Positions 9,505-18,652 of a stretch of DNA of 41,709 nucleotides are shown here, in pieces (position 1 is the first letter of the stretch; every line of letters starts with the position of its first letter). The notes beneath the pieces are model-generated. The model ran no database searches, was not told where the DNA came from, and saw only the letters and a program-made list of their open reading frames with translations. Origin of the DNA: an uncultured cyanobacterium (GTDB lineage Bacteria; Cyanobacteriota; Cyanobacteriia; PCC-6307; Cyanobiaceae). The stretch spans positions 1 to 41,709 of the forward strand of contig CAIZOZ010000364.1 in assembly GCA_903934745.1 (NCBI GenBank), written 5' to 3'. Made by a program: the position numbers and the translations under genes.

Positions 9505-10013
9505 CAGAGCGTTCCGCTGCCCAGCCAGCGAGCCAGGCGCAGTTCCAGATTCTGCAAGCGGTCATGGCGGCAAGGCAGGCCGTGCGGATCGATCGGCTTC
9601 ACCAGCACGGTGAACAGGCCGAGGCGGTTGCCCACCAGGACGTCGGTGAAGAGCCGATCACCCACCAGGGCCACCTGGGACGGCGGCAAGCCCAGTTCGT
9701 TGAGCACCCGGCGCAGCGCTGAACGGCGCGGTTTCCCGGCCGAGGTGGTGTAGGGCAGCCCCAGCTGGTCGGCCACGCTGCCGATCCGGTGGCGGGAGGG
9801 ATTGTTGCTGAGCAGATGGATCGGCAGCTGCAGCAAGGCATGACGCAGCCACTGCTCGGCGACAGGCGGGATGGCCGTGCAGCGTCTGGGCAGCAAGGTG
9901 CGATCGACGTCAAGTACCAAAGCGCGGATGCCGCGCTCGAGCAGCTGCTCGAGCGGCAACTGGGCCAGGGTGGTGGTCGCCAGCCAGTCGGGAGTGAGCA
10001 GCTGCCGCAGCAT
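9504..10013 (-). CDS. YqeG-family HAD IIIA-type phosphatase
   Basis: 169 residues, a small haloacid-dehalogenase-fold hydrolase. Motif I is VLDVDRTLLP (DxDxT, with Arg where most YqeG have Asn). Motif II is LLSNN. Motif III/IV is AGKPRR followed by VALVGDRLFTDV. Such proteins are commonly one-domain and cytoplasmic; the substrate is unknown in this family as far as I know. It ends on the proB ATG and begins on the stop of the DUF3727 gene (each by one base), inside a long minus-strand operon. Confidence 0.9.
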   Translation of the reverse strand: MLRQLLTPDWLATTTLAQLPLEQLLERGIRALVLDVDRTLLPRRCTAIPPVAEQWLRHALLQLPIHLLSNNPSRHRIGSVADQLGLPYTTSAGKPRRSALRRVLNELGLPPSQVALVGDRLFTDVLVGNRLGLFTVLVKPIDPHGLPCRHDRLQNLELRLARWLGSGTL

Positions 10014-10567
10014 CAGTCGCCCAGCTCCCGCTCTTCGAGTTCCGCCTCGATCCGTCCCTGCACCCGTTCGAACTCTTCGCCTTCGACCAGGATCGCCTCA
10101 CTGCCGTTGAGCCGGGCCACCACGAAAAAGGGATCGAGCGGGATGTAGAGGCCATATTCCTGCTCACCGGCCATGAAGCTGACCAGCAATTCGTAGGTTT
10201 CGCTCTCCTCGTCGGCAGCGTCCTCCTCATCGAGCTCGTCGGGGTCGGGTTCATCCAGCTCGCCACTGACGGTGAGCGTGATCGCCGACCGCACCAGGGT
10301 GAGGTCGTGTTCCTGCAGCACCACATCGGCCACCGAGAGCACCGGCTCAGTCGCTTCAAGGGTTTCGATCAATTCCGGTTCGTCATCGTCCTCGCCGAGG
10401 CGAAACAGGCAGACCGGGGTGTCCACCGGGGTGAGCAGGGCATAGTCGTGGCCATCGAGCGGGATCAGTTCCTCGAGGAAACAGAGCAGTTGACGACCGT
10501 TGCTATCGCGCACCACCAGGGTGGGCACATCTCCAGAGGCCGGCATGGCAGGGGACTCGGCGTTCAT
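10013..10567 (-). CDS. DUF3727 (DUF1292-like) domain protein
   Basis: 184 residues from the ATG at 10567 (MNAESPAMPASGDVPTLVVR); a TTG 33 bases further upstream would overlap ruvX. Two beta-rich halves, each like a DUF1292 unit (LLCFLEELIPLDGHDYALLTPVD; AGEQEYGLYIPLDPFFVVAR), flank a very acidic linker (DEPDPDELDEEDAADEE). This layout is typical of a cyanobacterial/plastid family of unknown function. No signal peptide or membrane segment. It is 19 bases downstream of ruvX. Confidence 0.85.
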   Translation of the reverse strand: MNAESPAMPASGDVPTLVVRDSNGRQLLCFLEELIPLDGHDYALLTPVDTPVCLFRLGEDDDEPELIETLEATEPVLSVADVVLQEHDLTLVRSAITLTVSGELDEPDPDELDEEDAADEESETYELLVSFMAGEQEYGLYIPLDPFFVVARLNGSEAILVEGEEFERVQGRIEAELEERELGD

Positions 10568-10586
10568 GGGGCAGGCGCGTGTCGTC

Positions 10587-11153
10587 TCAGAATGGAGCAA
10601 CGACCGGCCGCTGTCCGGCCGCGATGGTCGCCGTTACGACCGGTTCGGCGGCAGGGCCATCGCTGAGCCACTGCTCCAACAGCAGCATGGCGGCGGCGCT
10701 GTCCAGTCGGCCGCTGCGATCGCCATGCAGGCCGAAGCGTTCGCCGGCGGCCCAGCTGCTGCTGTGTTCGTTCACCCAGGCCACAGGCAGATTCAGACCG
10801 GCTGCAGCCAGGGCCCGGCCCAGCCGCAGCCCATAGCGCCGGCAGTGGAGCGCCTGCCGTGTCGCTTGCTGGTTGGCGTCCAGGGGCAGCCCCACCACCA
10901 GAGCTTGCACCCGCCGCTGCTGCACCAGGACTTGGAGATGGAGCAGATCCCGTTCAAACGGGCCCCGCAGCAGGGCAGGCAAGGGGGTGACCGTGAGGCC
11001 GAGGGCATCACAACCAGCCAGGCCGATGCGGCGCTGGCCCACATCCAGGGCCAGCGCTGAGCAGGGTCCCAGCAGCCGAGCGGCGGCCGGGTGCTGATCG
11101 GGGACGGGTTGCTGAGCGGGGATAGGGCCCACTTCGTCAGCCGCGGCAACCAT
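10587..11153 (-). CDS. ruvX: Holliday junction resolvase-like RuvX/YqgF nuclease
   Basis: RNase H-fold nuclease of the YqgF family, linked to pre-16S rRNA 5' maturation and to Holliday-junction resolution in different bacteria. 188 residues. Seen: ALDVGQRRIGLAGCD (first catalytic Asp), VVGLPLDANQQ, VNEHSSS (catalytic Glu in place of the usual DER-like context) and GRLDSAAAMLLLEQWL (DSxAAxxLL, last Asp). An extra 30-residue N-terminus precedes the core. The upstream gene ends two bases before the ATG. Confidence 0.9.
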   Translation of the reverse strand: MVAAADEVGPIPAQQPVPDQHPAAARLLGPCSALALDVGQRRIGLAGCDALGLTVTPLPALLRGPFERDLLHLQVLVQQRRVQALVVGLPLDANQQATRQALHCRRYGLRLGRALAAAGLNLPVAWVNEHSSSWAAGERFGLHGDRSGRLDSAAAMLLLEQWLSDGPAAEPVVTATIAAGQRPVVAPF

Positions 11154-11155
11154 GG

Positions 11156-12265
11156 TCAGAGTTGGCGGGGCCCGCTACCCAGGGGGCCCACCGGAGTGGG
11201 CAGGGGACGGCGGCGGGGTTGGAACTGTTCGAGCACGGCCTCGATCCGTCGGGCGGCGCGTTCGGCCGGCTGGGGGCCATGACGGCGCCAGACACTGCGG
11301 GCCATCAGCACCTGTTCGCCCTGGGGTTCGGCACCGAGCCGCTGCAGCCAGTCGTGGCGTGCCGTATCGGCCACGTCACTGACCAGCCAGAGCGTGGATC
11401 CCGGTGCGGCATAGCGCCGCAGCAGCAGCTCGCCAGCTGGGCCGAGCCAATGCAGCCAGGCCGGATGCAGCGTGAACTCCACCCGCTGGCCGCCACCGGG
11501 CTGATCCGCCAGCCAGCGCACGCCAGCGACCGCTTCGTTGCGGCTGGTGTCCACCAGCAGCCAGCCGCGGCTGCCGCTCTGGTCAAGCAGGTCTTCGATG
11601 CGGCGATCCAGCAACTGGCGCAGCTGGGCGGGGCAGGTGGCCTGCTCGAGATGCCACAGCAAAGAGGCACTACGCCGATTGAGCGAGCGCAATTGCAGCT
11701 GGGCCGGCAGCGCCGGCGGCGGGGAACCGGTGGCGCCATCGGCTTGCCAGCGCCAGAACTGATCGGTGCGCTGGGGTTGGAAGCCCTGCTCGCGCAATAC
11801 CGCCAGGCGAGTGCTGTCGAGGCTGGAGGCGGTGGCCATCCAGCTGGTGGCACTCCGGGCCCGCTGGATCGCCTCGCGCAGCAGGGCTGCCGCCACCGCA
11901 TGACGGGTCGGCGCTGCCGGATCGTCCTGGGTCAACAGGGCAAGCCGCAGATGGTCTACCTGCCAGCTGGTGCCGCTGCGATTGAGGCGACGACAGATGA
12001 TCAGACCCAGCGCCTGGTGGCGACCGGAGGGAAGGATTCGCAGCGCCACCAGCACGTCGGAGGCCAGCGGCGGGCGGTGAACCAGGGCGGTGAGCAACCG
12101 TTCCGGCACCGACAACAGCAGGTTGCGCTGCAGCAGGGGTTGGAGTGGCAGGAAGGCGGGGTCGTCCAGCAGGGGCAGATGCCATCCCTGCAACGATTGA
12201 AGAGTCCAGTGCGCGCTGTTGGCTTCCGGCCCCCCCGCCTCGGCCGGTTGGCCCGGCACTGACAT
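11156..12265 (-). CDS. GNAT-like acetyltransferase-fold protein (cyanobacterial, function unknown)
   Basis: 369 residues from the ATG at 12265; a TTG at 12319 would add 18 residues. The sequence appears to hold two GNAT-like halves: about 90-190 (VALRILPSGRHQALGLIICRR, AVAAALLREAIQRARS, LAVLREQGFQPQRTDQFWRW) and about 215-345 (RGWLLVDTSRNEAVAGVRWL, AGELLLRRYA, WLQRLGAEPQGEQVLMARSV). The R-A-x-A-A-L-L-R-E-A and 'x-x-x-G-F' pattern fits acetyl-CoA-binding GNAT folds, but the canonical QxxGxG/A is weak. It ends two bases before ruvX. Function is inferred only at fold level. Confidence 0.7.
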   Translation of the reverse strand: MSVPGQPAEAGGPEANSAHWTLQSLQGWHLPLLDDPAFLPLQPLLQRNLLLSVPERLLTALVHRPPLASDVLVALRILPSGRHQALGLIICRRLNRSGTSWQVDHLRLALLTQDDPAAPTRHAVAAALLREAIQRARSATSWMATASSLDSTRLAVLREQGFQPQRTDQFWRWQADGATGSPPPALPAQLQLRSLNRRSASLLWHLEQATCPAQLRQLLDRRIEDLLDQSGSRGWLLVDTSRNEAVAGVRWLADQPGGGQRVEFTLHPAWLHWLGPAGELLLRRYAAPGSTLWLVSDVADTARHDWLQRLGAEPQGEQVLMARSVWRRHGPQPAERAARRIEAVLEQFQPRRRPLPTPVGPLGSGPRQL

Positions 12266-12334
12266 GGTGGTGGGGGAAGGCACAGGCAGCAATGAAGGGG
12301 TTGTGAGGAAATTCGACAATCCTTATCAACGACT

Positions 12335-13513
12335 TTAGGCGGGACGGACCAGCACCAGGGGCGTGCGCTCGTTGGCATTGCCGGCTGGATTGGGCTTCAG
12401 GGCCCTGTACAGCAGCTCCTCGTCACAGTCCCGGCTACTCGCCAGCACCTTCACCCGGCCCAGGTCATTGACATCGACCACAGCCACGGCCACTCCAAGG
12501 GCCGCCGCGACCCGATGGCAGAACAGTTCAGGCGCCTCGGGGCCGAGCACCAGGGTCTGGTCATAGGGAGGGGTGGTGCCGGTGACATCGTCGATCAAGC
12601 GAGCCTGATCGCCGGCGAGGCGATAGAAACCTCCCTTGACGCCGATCAGCTTCAGAGCGCTGCCCGCCAGCCAGGCACAGAGCACCCGGGCCGGGCCGAC
12701 GATGTCAATCAGGGTCTGGAGTCCGCAGGCGGTGGCCAGGCTGCTGGTGGGGTGGAACACCCGACAGAGCAGCCGCGAGAGCATCGAGGGCTCCACCATG
12801 GAAGGGTGGTGATAGCGGCCCTGCATCACCGCCAGCGGTGTCTCGCCGATGGTGAGCACATCACCCGGTTGCAGCAGATGGCCGGTGTAGTGCTCCAGCA
12901 CCTGTTGTGGATCATCGAGGACCCCGAGCAGATGGGTTTGCACCGGCAGCACCCGGCAATGGTCGCCGTCCCGCCAGCTGGCGATCGCCGCCGGAGTCGG
13001 CTCCGGTTTCTGCACCGGCACCAGAATCCCGTCCCGTCGCCACAACCGACCGAAAGGTCCGTAGTTGATCCACTGGATGTCCAGCCAAACCGTGTCGATC
13101 AGACCTTCGAGGTCGGTGCCGGCCGGACCGATCAGGTTGATGCGCAGCTGGGCCGCTGTGCTTTTGTGCGCCTTGACGATGTAAGCGGCCCAGTAGTGGT
13201 CGGGGCGGGCTTCCTCATCGGGATGGAGCGGGGTGATACGCACCTCGGAGCGCACCTCGGTGAGATCGGCCCGGCCCAGCAAGACGGGCTGCACGCTGAT
13301 CTCCGGCACGAACACCTCCATACGGCCATGGGGGTTGCGGATCGTGATCTCGCCGCTGAGCTCCAAGCCCTGGGCCTTGCGTTTCACCTGAAAGGGTCCG
13401 GGCAGCAGGCGTAGTGGGGAGGCCGGGCGCAGGCGGTGGCGTAACTCCAGCCACAGCAGGCTGAGGCCGCACAGCAGCAGCAGAACGAGAAAGAGGGAAA
13501 TCGGGAGCGGCAA
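12335..13513 (-). CDS. F420-0:gamma-glutamyl ligase (CofE)-like membrane-anchored protein
   Basis: 392 residues if started at the TTG at 13513. It then begins with one membrane helix (LPLPISLFLVLLLLCGLSLLWLE) and a basic stop-transfer. No in-frame ATG exists near this point; the next open start upstream would overlap the PhoH remnant. The soluble part has a beta-rich region (LELSGEITIRNPHGRMEVFV) and a CofE-like core (LLQPGDVLTIGETPLAVMQGRY, PTSSLATACGLQTLIDIVGP, DDVTGTTPPYDQTLVLGP, VAAALGVAVAVVDVNDLG). Cyanobacterial proteins of this type are annotated as CofE-related; a true F420 role is unproven. Confidence 0.75.
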   Translation of the reverse strand: MPLPISLFLVLLLLCGLSLLWLELRHRLRPASPLRLLPGPFQVKRKAQGLELSGEITIRNPHGRMEVFVPEISVQPVLLGRADLTEVRSEVRITPLHPDEEARPDHYWAAYIVKAHKSTAAQLRINLIGPAGTDLEGLIDTVWLDIQWINYGPFGRLWRRDGILVPVQKPEPTPAAIASWRDGDHCRVLPVQTHLLGVLDDPQQVLEHYTGHLLQPGDVLTIGETPLAVMQGRYHHPSMVEPSMLSRLLCRVFHPTSSLATACGLQTLIDIVGPARVLCAWLAGSALKLIGVKGGFYRLAGDQARLIDDVTGTTPPYDQTLVLGPEAPELFCHRVAAALGVAVAVVDVNDLGRVKVLASSRDCDEELLYRALKPNPAGNANERTPLVLVRPA

Positions 13514-13602
13514 GCCAGAAACCCATCGGGTCGCGAACTGCCGGAGCGTAGAGGCGTCAGCGGTCTTCGGTTCCCAGCCAGGGAACCGGCAACGCGACTG
13601 GC

Positions 13603-14022
13603 ATGCGCAAAAGCTTCGTTCTGGACACCAACGCCCTGCTGCACGGCCCAACGCCCTGACCAGGTTTCAGGACCACAAGGTCGTGGTGGCCGATGAACAT
13701 CTCGATGACCGGCTGCTCGTGATGCAAACGGTGATTCCCCTGACTAAGGAACATCGGCTTTCTGCCCGGCAATCCACAGAAAAAGATGGGTCCTTGGATA
13801 CAATCAATTATCGCCAATCTTGATTTTCTGCTGGGAATGGAGCTGCCAGGAATGGAAGCAATCAGCTCTATCCGCGGCCGCCTAATTCCCCGTCAGTCCA
13901 TGGTGATGGATGAGGCCCAGAACCTCACGCCCCATGCGCTCAAGACGATCGTGGCCCGGGTGAGTCAGGGCACCAAAATCGTGCTGAGGGATGGCAGGCG
14001 CCAGCGCCGGCCTGCAGCGTGA
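13603..14022 (+). pseudogene. Remnant of a PIN-PhoH (YlaK-type) ATPase gene
   Basis: The stretch starts as a PIN domain: MRKSFVLDTNALLHG, with the first acidic residue of the nuclease site. It then hits a stop, and the reading shifts frame (ALTRFQDHKVVV continues in another frame from about 13652). A second fragment at about 13792-13990 matches the PhoH ATPase: PWIQSIIANLDFLLG, SIRGRLIPRQSMVMDEAQNLTPHALK (Walker B, DEAQ) and TIVARVSQGTKIVL. The P-loop part and most of the PIN domain are deleted, and the 3' end drifts into an unrelated tail. It lies between the CofE-like gene and fumC, on the opposite strand to both. Family identity is clear, as is the decay. Confidence 0.8.
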
Positions 14023-14039
14023 ACGGCGATCGGTGCCGT

Positions 14040-15467
14040 TCAGACCATGGAGTCGGGCCTGACCCACTGGTCAAACTGCTCGGCACTGATCTCACCGAGG
14101 ATCAGGGCTGCTTCGCGCAGGCTGAGCTGGTTCTGGTGGGCATGTTTGGCGATGGCGCAGGCGCGGTCGTAGCCGATGGCGGGGGTAAGGGCCGTCACCA
14201 GCATCAGGCTCTGATCCAGCAAATTCTGGATGCGGCCCACATCGGCCTTCAGACCTTCGATGCAGTGGGCGCGGAAGCCATCGCAGCCGCCGCTGAGTAG
14301 CGCAATGCTTTCGAGCAGATTATAAGCAATCAGGGGTTTGAACACGTTCAGTTCAAAATTGCCCTGGCTCGCCGCCAGCTGCACCGCCGTGTTGTTGCCC
14401 ATCACCTGCACGGCCACCATGGTGAGGCTCTCGCACTGGGTGGGATTGACCTTGCCCGGCATGATGCTGGATCCGGGCTCGTTTTCGGGCAGCACCAGCT
14501 CGCCGATGCCGCAGCGGGGGCCGCTGCCCAGCCAACGGATGTCGTTGGCGATCTTCATCAGGCTGCCCGCCAGCACGGTGAGAGCCCCATGGGCGGCGGC
14601 CAGCGGTTCATGGCCCGCCAGCGCCTGGAATTTGTTAGGGGCACTGCTGAACGGCAGCCCGATGCGCTCGGCCAGCCGGGCGGCCACCGCCTCACCGAAA
14701 CCGACGGGGGCATTGAGGCCGGTGCCCACCGCCGTGCCACCGATGGCCAATTGCCACAGCTGCGGCAGGCACTGGCGCAAGGTGGCGACACCCAGTTCCA
14801 GTTGGGCGACGTAGCCACTGAATTCCTGGCCGAGGCTGAGCGGTACGGCATCCTGCAGGTGGGTGCGACCGATCTTGATGATCGGCGCGAACTCCACGGC
14901 GCGCTTGCTCAGGGCCGCAATCAGCTGCTCCAGCGCTGGCAGGAGGCGGCGCTGCAGTTCGATCGCCACAGCCACGTGCATCGCCGCCGGGAAGGTGTCG
15001 TTGCTGGATTGGCTGAGGTTGACGTGGTCGTTGGGATGCACCGGGCTCTTGCTGCCGAGGAGGCCACCGCTGCAGGCGATCGCCCGGTTGGCGATCACCT
15101 CGTTGACATTCATGTTCGTCTGGGTGCCGGAACCGGTCTGCCAGACGCGCAGCGGGAACTCCTGATCGAGTCGGCCCGCGGCCACCTCCTCGGCTGCCGC
15201 CACAATCAGCTCCTGCAGCGCCGGCTCGAGCCGGCCCATGGCGCCATTCACCTCGGCACAGGCCGCCTTGAGCTGGCCGAAGGCCCGGATGATCGGCGGC
15301 GGCATCGGTTCGCCAAAGGCGAAATAGCGCAGGGAGCGCTGGGTCTGGGCGCCCCAGAGGTGCTCGGCCGGCACGGCGACCGTGCCGAGGCTGTCACTCT
15401 CCAGCCGTGTCGGTGGATCCTCCTCGCCAGCCTGCAGCGCTCCGGACTCGTGCGGGGAAGCCGCCAT
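14040..15467 (-). CDS. fumC: Class II fumarate hydratase
   Basis: Reversible hydration of fumarate to malate; oxygen-stable homotetramer. 475 residues. Seen: [71 protein letters not shown], and the family signature [11 protein letters not shown]. It starts on the stop of the PSI-accumulation-factor-like gene (one-base overlap, TGATG). The 14040 stop lies next to the antisense PhoH remnant. Confidence 0.97.
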   Translation of the reverse strand: MAASPHESGALQAGEEDPPTRLESDSLGTVAVPAEHLWGAQTQRSLRYFAFGEPMPPPIIRAFGQLKAACAEVNGAMGRLEPALQELIVAAAEEVAAGRLDQEFPLRVWQTGSGTQTNMNVNEVIANRAIACSGGLLGSKSPVHPNDHVNLSQSSNDTFPAAMHVAVAIELQRRLLPALEQLIAALSKRAVEFAPIIKIGRTHLQDAVPLSLGQEFSGYVAQLELGVATLRQCLPQLWQLAIGGTAVGTGLNAPVGFGEAVAARLAERIGLPFSSAPNKFQALAGHEPLAAAHGALTVLAGSLMKIANDIRWLGSGPRCGIGELVLPENEPGSSIMPGKVNPTQCESLTMVAVQVMGNNTAVQLAASQGNFELNVFKPLIAYNLLESIALLSGGCDGFRAHCIEGLKADVGRIQNLLDQSLMLVTALTPAIGYDRACAIAKHAHQNQLSLREAALILGEISAEQFDQWVRPDSMV

Positions 15468-16189
15468 CAGCTGGACGGCACCACTTCGCTGTTGAGCTCG
15501 TTGAAGCTCACCGTGGTGCTGTTGCCGCTGCGCGGCGCCATCGGGATGCCGGTGGCTGCACTGATCACACTGTTGATGGCATCCACGTTGACCTGGCCGC
15601 TGGCATCGAAGACCAGCTTGCCGTTGCTGTCGAAGATCACCACCTGGGGGATCGTGCCGTTCCAGTAGCCAGCCGGATCGGCTGGCCCTTCAATCGGGCG
15701 GTTCTGCAGCGGGTCGGTGACCAGGGGAATCAGTTCGACCGCCTGTCCCCAGAGTCGTTGCAATTCCGAGACCACCGGCGCAAAGCGCTTGCTGGCGGAG
15801 CTGTCGTCGAGGTAATAGACCAGCACGGTGACGCGGCCGTCTAACTGGGCCTGGGCCAGGCTGCTGCGGGGCGGCACCAGGGAGCCGTTGCCGGCATAGA
15901 GGGCGAAGATATTGCCGTCGTAGCGATCATCATCCAGAGCGGCGGCCGCTGGTGCCGCCAGGGCGCTGATGCTGCCGACCAGCAACAGCACGATCGCCAG
16001 CAGCGAGCCCAGAGCCCGGGCCAGCCGTCGGACCCCAGCGCTGGTGCGCGCCGAGTGAACAGGGAACAAGCCAAGGGGCCGGCCCTGGTGATCGCTCCTG
16101 ATCGGTGCCACAGGCTGGGGATGGGTTGGGCCAGCCTGCAGGCCGGTGGTGGGGCCAGGGTGCTGGAGGGCCGGGACTGGAGCTCGCAT
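15467..16189 (-). CDS. Thylakoid membrane photosystem I accumulation factor-like protein (thioredoxin-fold)
   Basis: The family is described in cyanobacteria and plastids as needed for PSI accumulation; I name it from memory of the conserved segment [23 protein letters not shown] thioredoxin-like core follows ([44 protein letters not shown]). There is no Cys in the protein, so it is not a redox catalyst. A hydrophobic segment ([19 protein letters not shown]) with an AxA-like end looks like a signal peptide. From the ATG at 16189 it would be buried at residue 60, so a TTG at 16069 may be the true start. Operon with the ycf55-like gene and fumC. Confidence 0.78.
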   Translation of the reverse strand: MRAPVPALQHPGPTTGLQAGPTHPQPVAPIRSDHQGRPLGLFPVHSARTSAGVRRLARALGSLLAIVLLLVGSISALAAPAAAALDDDRYDGNIFALYAGNGSLVPPRSSLAQAQLDGRVTVLVYYLDDSSASKRFAPVVSELQRLWGQAVELIPLVTDPLQNRPIEGPADPAGYWNGTIPQVVIFDSNGKLVFDASGQVNVDAINSVISAATGIPMAPRSGNSTTVSFNELNSEVVPSS

Positions 16190-16231
16190 CAAGTCATTGT
16201 GCCCTGCGACCCCATGGGCTGCGACCTCGAT

Positions 16232-17887
16232 TCAGCTGCGACCGACGCTGCGGCCCATGCCCTGAAGGATGCCCCGTCCGATCAGGCCGATGGCCCGGCC
16301 CACCACCTGGGTGAGCAGCATCACCAGCAGATTTCCCAGCCCCCGCACCAGGCTGCGCAGTTGGGGCGCCAGGGCATCGCGGCTTTCCAGCGCCAGGGTG
16401 ACGGCCTGCTGCAACCAGCCGAGCTGACGCAACTCCTGGTCCCGCGGTTCCAGCAGATCGACCGTCTGGATGGCCCCGTGCTCCAGTCGGTAGAGGGGCC
16501 GGCGGCTCTCGTACACCTGGATCGGTCGCTCGAACCAGCTGCTCCAGCGCTGGCGGGCGTTGAGCTGGTTGCGCAGGCGTTCGAGATTGCGGGTGGCGAG
16601 CAGCTCCGGCCGCAGCAGGTAGCGACGCAACTCAGGCCAGTCGGCGCAGGCGGCGAGCACTTCGGCGCTGATCAACTCGGCGCTGCGCACCAGCCAATTG
16701 CTGAGCAGCAGTTCGAGATAAAGCAGCGCCTGGGGCTCATCGGGGGCCAGCAGCCGACCTTCGACCAGCAGGGGCCGGGCCTGGATCAACGTGCCGAGCA
16801 TCGGCACCGGATCGGGCAGGTCGCCGTCCAGCAGGGTCAGCTCACTGCTGGCCATCAGGATGGCCGCCACCGGGCGCAGATCGCCTTGCCAGGGCAGCTG
16901 CACATAGCTGCCTGCCATGTGGCGAAGCGCCTGGCGCCGCAGTTCGGGCTGCAGATCCTGCCAGCGTTGCAGCAGGGTCTCGCCGCCGACGCCATCGTGT
17001 TGCAGGCGCTGACGCAATTGCTCGAACTGTTCCAGCAGGGCCAGCAGCAGATCGCGGCGCCGATCGGGGTGGAGTCCGTCGAGGGCAAGCAACTGGCCGT
17101 GGTCCGGCAGCGCCGGCGCCGTGGCGGACTGGTTGAGGCGCTCGCGCAGCGCCTGCCACAGACCATCGGCACTGCGTTGCCGCAAGGTGATGGTCACGCC
17201 CCTGGCCGCAGGCGGCGGCGGTTGCTCCCGCCCATCGGTGCTGCCAGACCAAGCGAGGCCCAGCGGACCCCAGAGCCAGAGCAGCAACTGGCGGGCCGCC
17301 GCCAGTTCCCGCAGCCGGCCCAGCAGCAGCAGTTCGGCCAGCCAGGCTTCGGGGGGTGGATCCAGCAGGCGCCGGCAGACACGGGTTTCGGCATCGATCT
17401 GCTGCAGACCGCTGATCAACAGCCACTGGCCCAGGCCCAGGGCGGCCACGGCGTCCTGGCCACGCTCCGCCGTTGCAGCGGCGCCCAGCTCCACCACCCG
17501 GCCGCCACCGAGCAGGGTGGACACCGCCAGGCGCAAGCCGGCGGCATCGGGCTGGTCCAGCAGACCCTGGAGCGGGAGCTGCAGCAGAACACTCGTGGGA
17601 TAGCGATGGGCCTGGGGCAGCAACAGCAACACCGGTGCTGGCTGCCAGCGCTCCTGCAGCTGCTGCAGTTCGGCAGCCAGGGCCGCGGGCTCGGGCTGGG
17701 CACTCAGGCTCCAGATCACCAGCTGGGGAGCACCTTCAAGCTGCTCCGGCGCCGTGACCGGCTTCCAGGCTCCATCGCCCGCCGCCAGCCAGACCAGCAG
17801 ACCATCGCGTTGCAGCGGCTCAGCAAAAACCAGCAACTGGGCCGGAGACTGCGGCTGGGTTGGGACCGTTGGGTCGCGGCGGGCCAC
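16232..17887 (-). CDS. DUF3685 / Ycf55-like protein
   Basis: 551 residues. The N-terminus (AQLLVFAEPLQRDGLLVWLAA) resembles a receiver domain that has lost the phospho-acceptor pattern. The middle is a long Leu/Gln/Arg-rich helical region. The C-terminal 130 residues fit the cyanobacterial DUF3685 pattern: ERPIQVYESRRPLYRLE, RDQELRQLGWLQQAVTLALE, then one or two weakly hydrophobic helices (LGNLLVMLLTQVVGRAIGLIGRGI). Red algal plastids carry a homologue, ycf55. Function is not established to my knowledge. It is the first gene of a three-gene minus-strand unit. Confidence 0.78.
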   Translation of the reverse strand: MARRDPTVPTQPQSPAQLLVFAEPLQRDGLLVWLAAGDGAWKPVTAPEQLEGAPQLVIWSLSAQPEPAALAAELQQLQERWQPAPVLLLLPQAHRYPTSVLLQLPLQGLLDQPDAAGLRLAVSTLLGGGRVVELGAAATAERGQDAVAALGLGQWLLISGLQQIDAETRVCRRLLDPPPEAWLAELLLLGRLRELAAARQLLLWLWGPLGLAWSGSTDGREQPPPPAARGVTITLRQRSADGLWQALRERLNQSATAPALPDHGQLLALDGLHPDRRRDLLLALLEQFEQLRQRLQHDGVGGETLLQRWQDLQPELRRQALRHMAGSYVQLPWQGDLRPVAAILMASSELTLLDGDLPDPVPMLGTLIQARPLLVEGRLLAPDEPQALLYLELLLSNWLVRSAELISAEVLAACADWPELRRYLLRPELLATRNLERLRNQLNARQRWSSWFERPIQVYESRRPLYRLEHGAIQTVDLLEPRDQELRQLGWLQQAVTLALESRDALAPQLRSLVRGLGNLLVMLLTQVVGRAIGLIGRGILQGMGRSVGRS

Positions 17888-18042
17888 AAGGTGAGGCGAA
17901 TCAATTCACGTTAACGAGACTGGCGCTGCGAATCCAGCTCCCCCAGGAACTTGGCTGGAATGGCACAGGGAACAGCGGGAACGTGCCCGGTGGCTTGGCG
18001 GGATCTAGCCCGGCTTGAGCCGAACTCATTCGTTTCAGATCC

Positions 18043-18561
18043 TCAGTGGCCCTTGGGCCGGCCACAGAGATGCAGGGTGTAGGACTCAATTGTGAAGCCG
18101 GTGAGAGCTTCAATCTGGCGGAGCAATTCAGCAGGCAAGCTCACATCCAAATCCTGAATGGCACCGGACTGACTGCAGATCAGATGGCTGTGGGGATCGG
18201 CCCGATAGCCATACAGCCGGCCACTGGCGCGATCCAGGCATTCGATCACGCCAGCTGACTGCAGGGCTTCGAGGTTTTGGTAAACAGACGTGTGGCCGAT
18301 GTTGCGACCCTGATTATTGAGCTTTTCGAAGATATCCCGGGCACTGAGGTGGCTTTTTTCGGCCCAGAGCAGATCGAGCACCATGCGCCGTTGGCGGCTC
18401 AGGCGCATGCCCAGTTCCCGGCAACGGCGATAGACGTCTTCGACGCCTTGCAAAGCCGCCGGCCCTGCGGGGTTGGATTCGCCGCCGCAAAGCTCGCCGC
18501 TGGCAGGGTCCAGGTTAAAGCCGCTTTGGCTGGCGGGGGTAGGGATGGTGGCGATAGCCAC
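18043..18561 (-). CDS. Fur-family metal- or peroxide-responsive repressor
   Basis: 172 residues. Winged-helix domain at about 45-120: GMRLSRQRRMVLDLLWAEKSHLSARDIFEKL, GHTSVYQNLEAL, GVIECLDRASGRLYGY. Dimerisation domain: DPHSHLICSQSGAIQDLD. Here the usual CxxC of Fur/PerR/Zur reads CSQS, and the C-terminal pair is reduced to one Cys (LHLCGRPKGH), so the structural zinc site is incomplete. The start is GTG at 18561. Cyanobacteria usually carry Fur, Zur and PerR paralogues; which one this is cannot be decided here, although the sequence is divergent. It is transcribed alone. Confidence 0.9.
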   Translation of the reverse strand: MAIATIPTPASQSGFNLDPASGELCGGESNPAGPAALQGVEDVYRRCRELGMRLSRQRRMVLDLLWAEKSHLSARDIFEKLNNQGRNIGHTSVYQNLEALQSAGVIECLDRASGRLYGYRADPHSHLICSQSGAIQDLDVSLPAELLRQIEALTGFTIESYTLHLCGRPKGH

Positions 18562-18652
18562 GCGCGCGACCGGGGCAGTAAAGCCTGTTATAGGAGAACG
18601 ATTCCGGCGCTGCCGGGTTGAGGCTCAGGCCAACTGGCGCCCTGCAGGCCCT

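Noticed and set aside
16055-17914. A 619-residue plus-strand open frame opposite the ycf55-like gene
   Set aside because: Low-complexity Gln/Gly/Arg/Pro sequence, no recognised motif, antisense to a gene with conserved segments.
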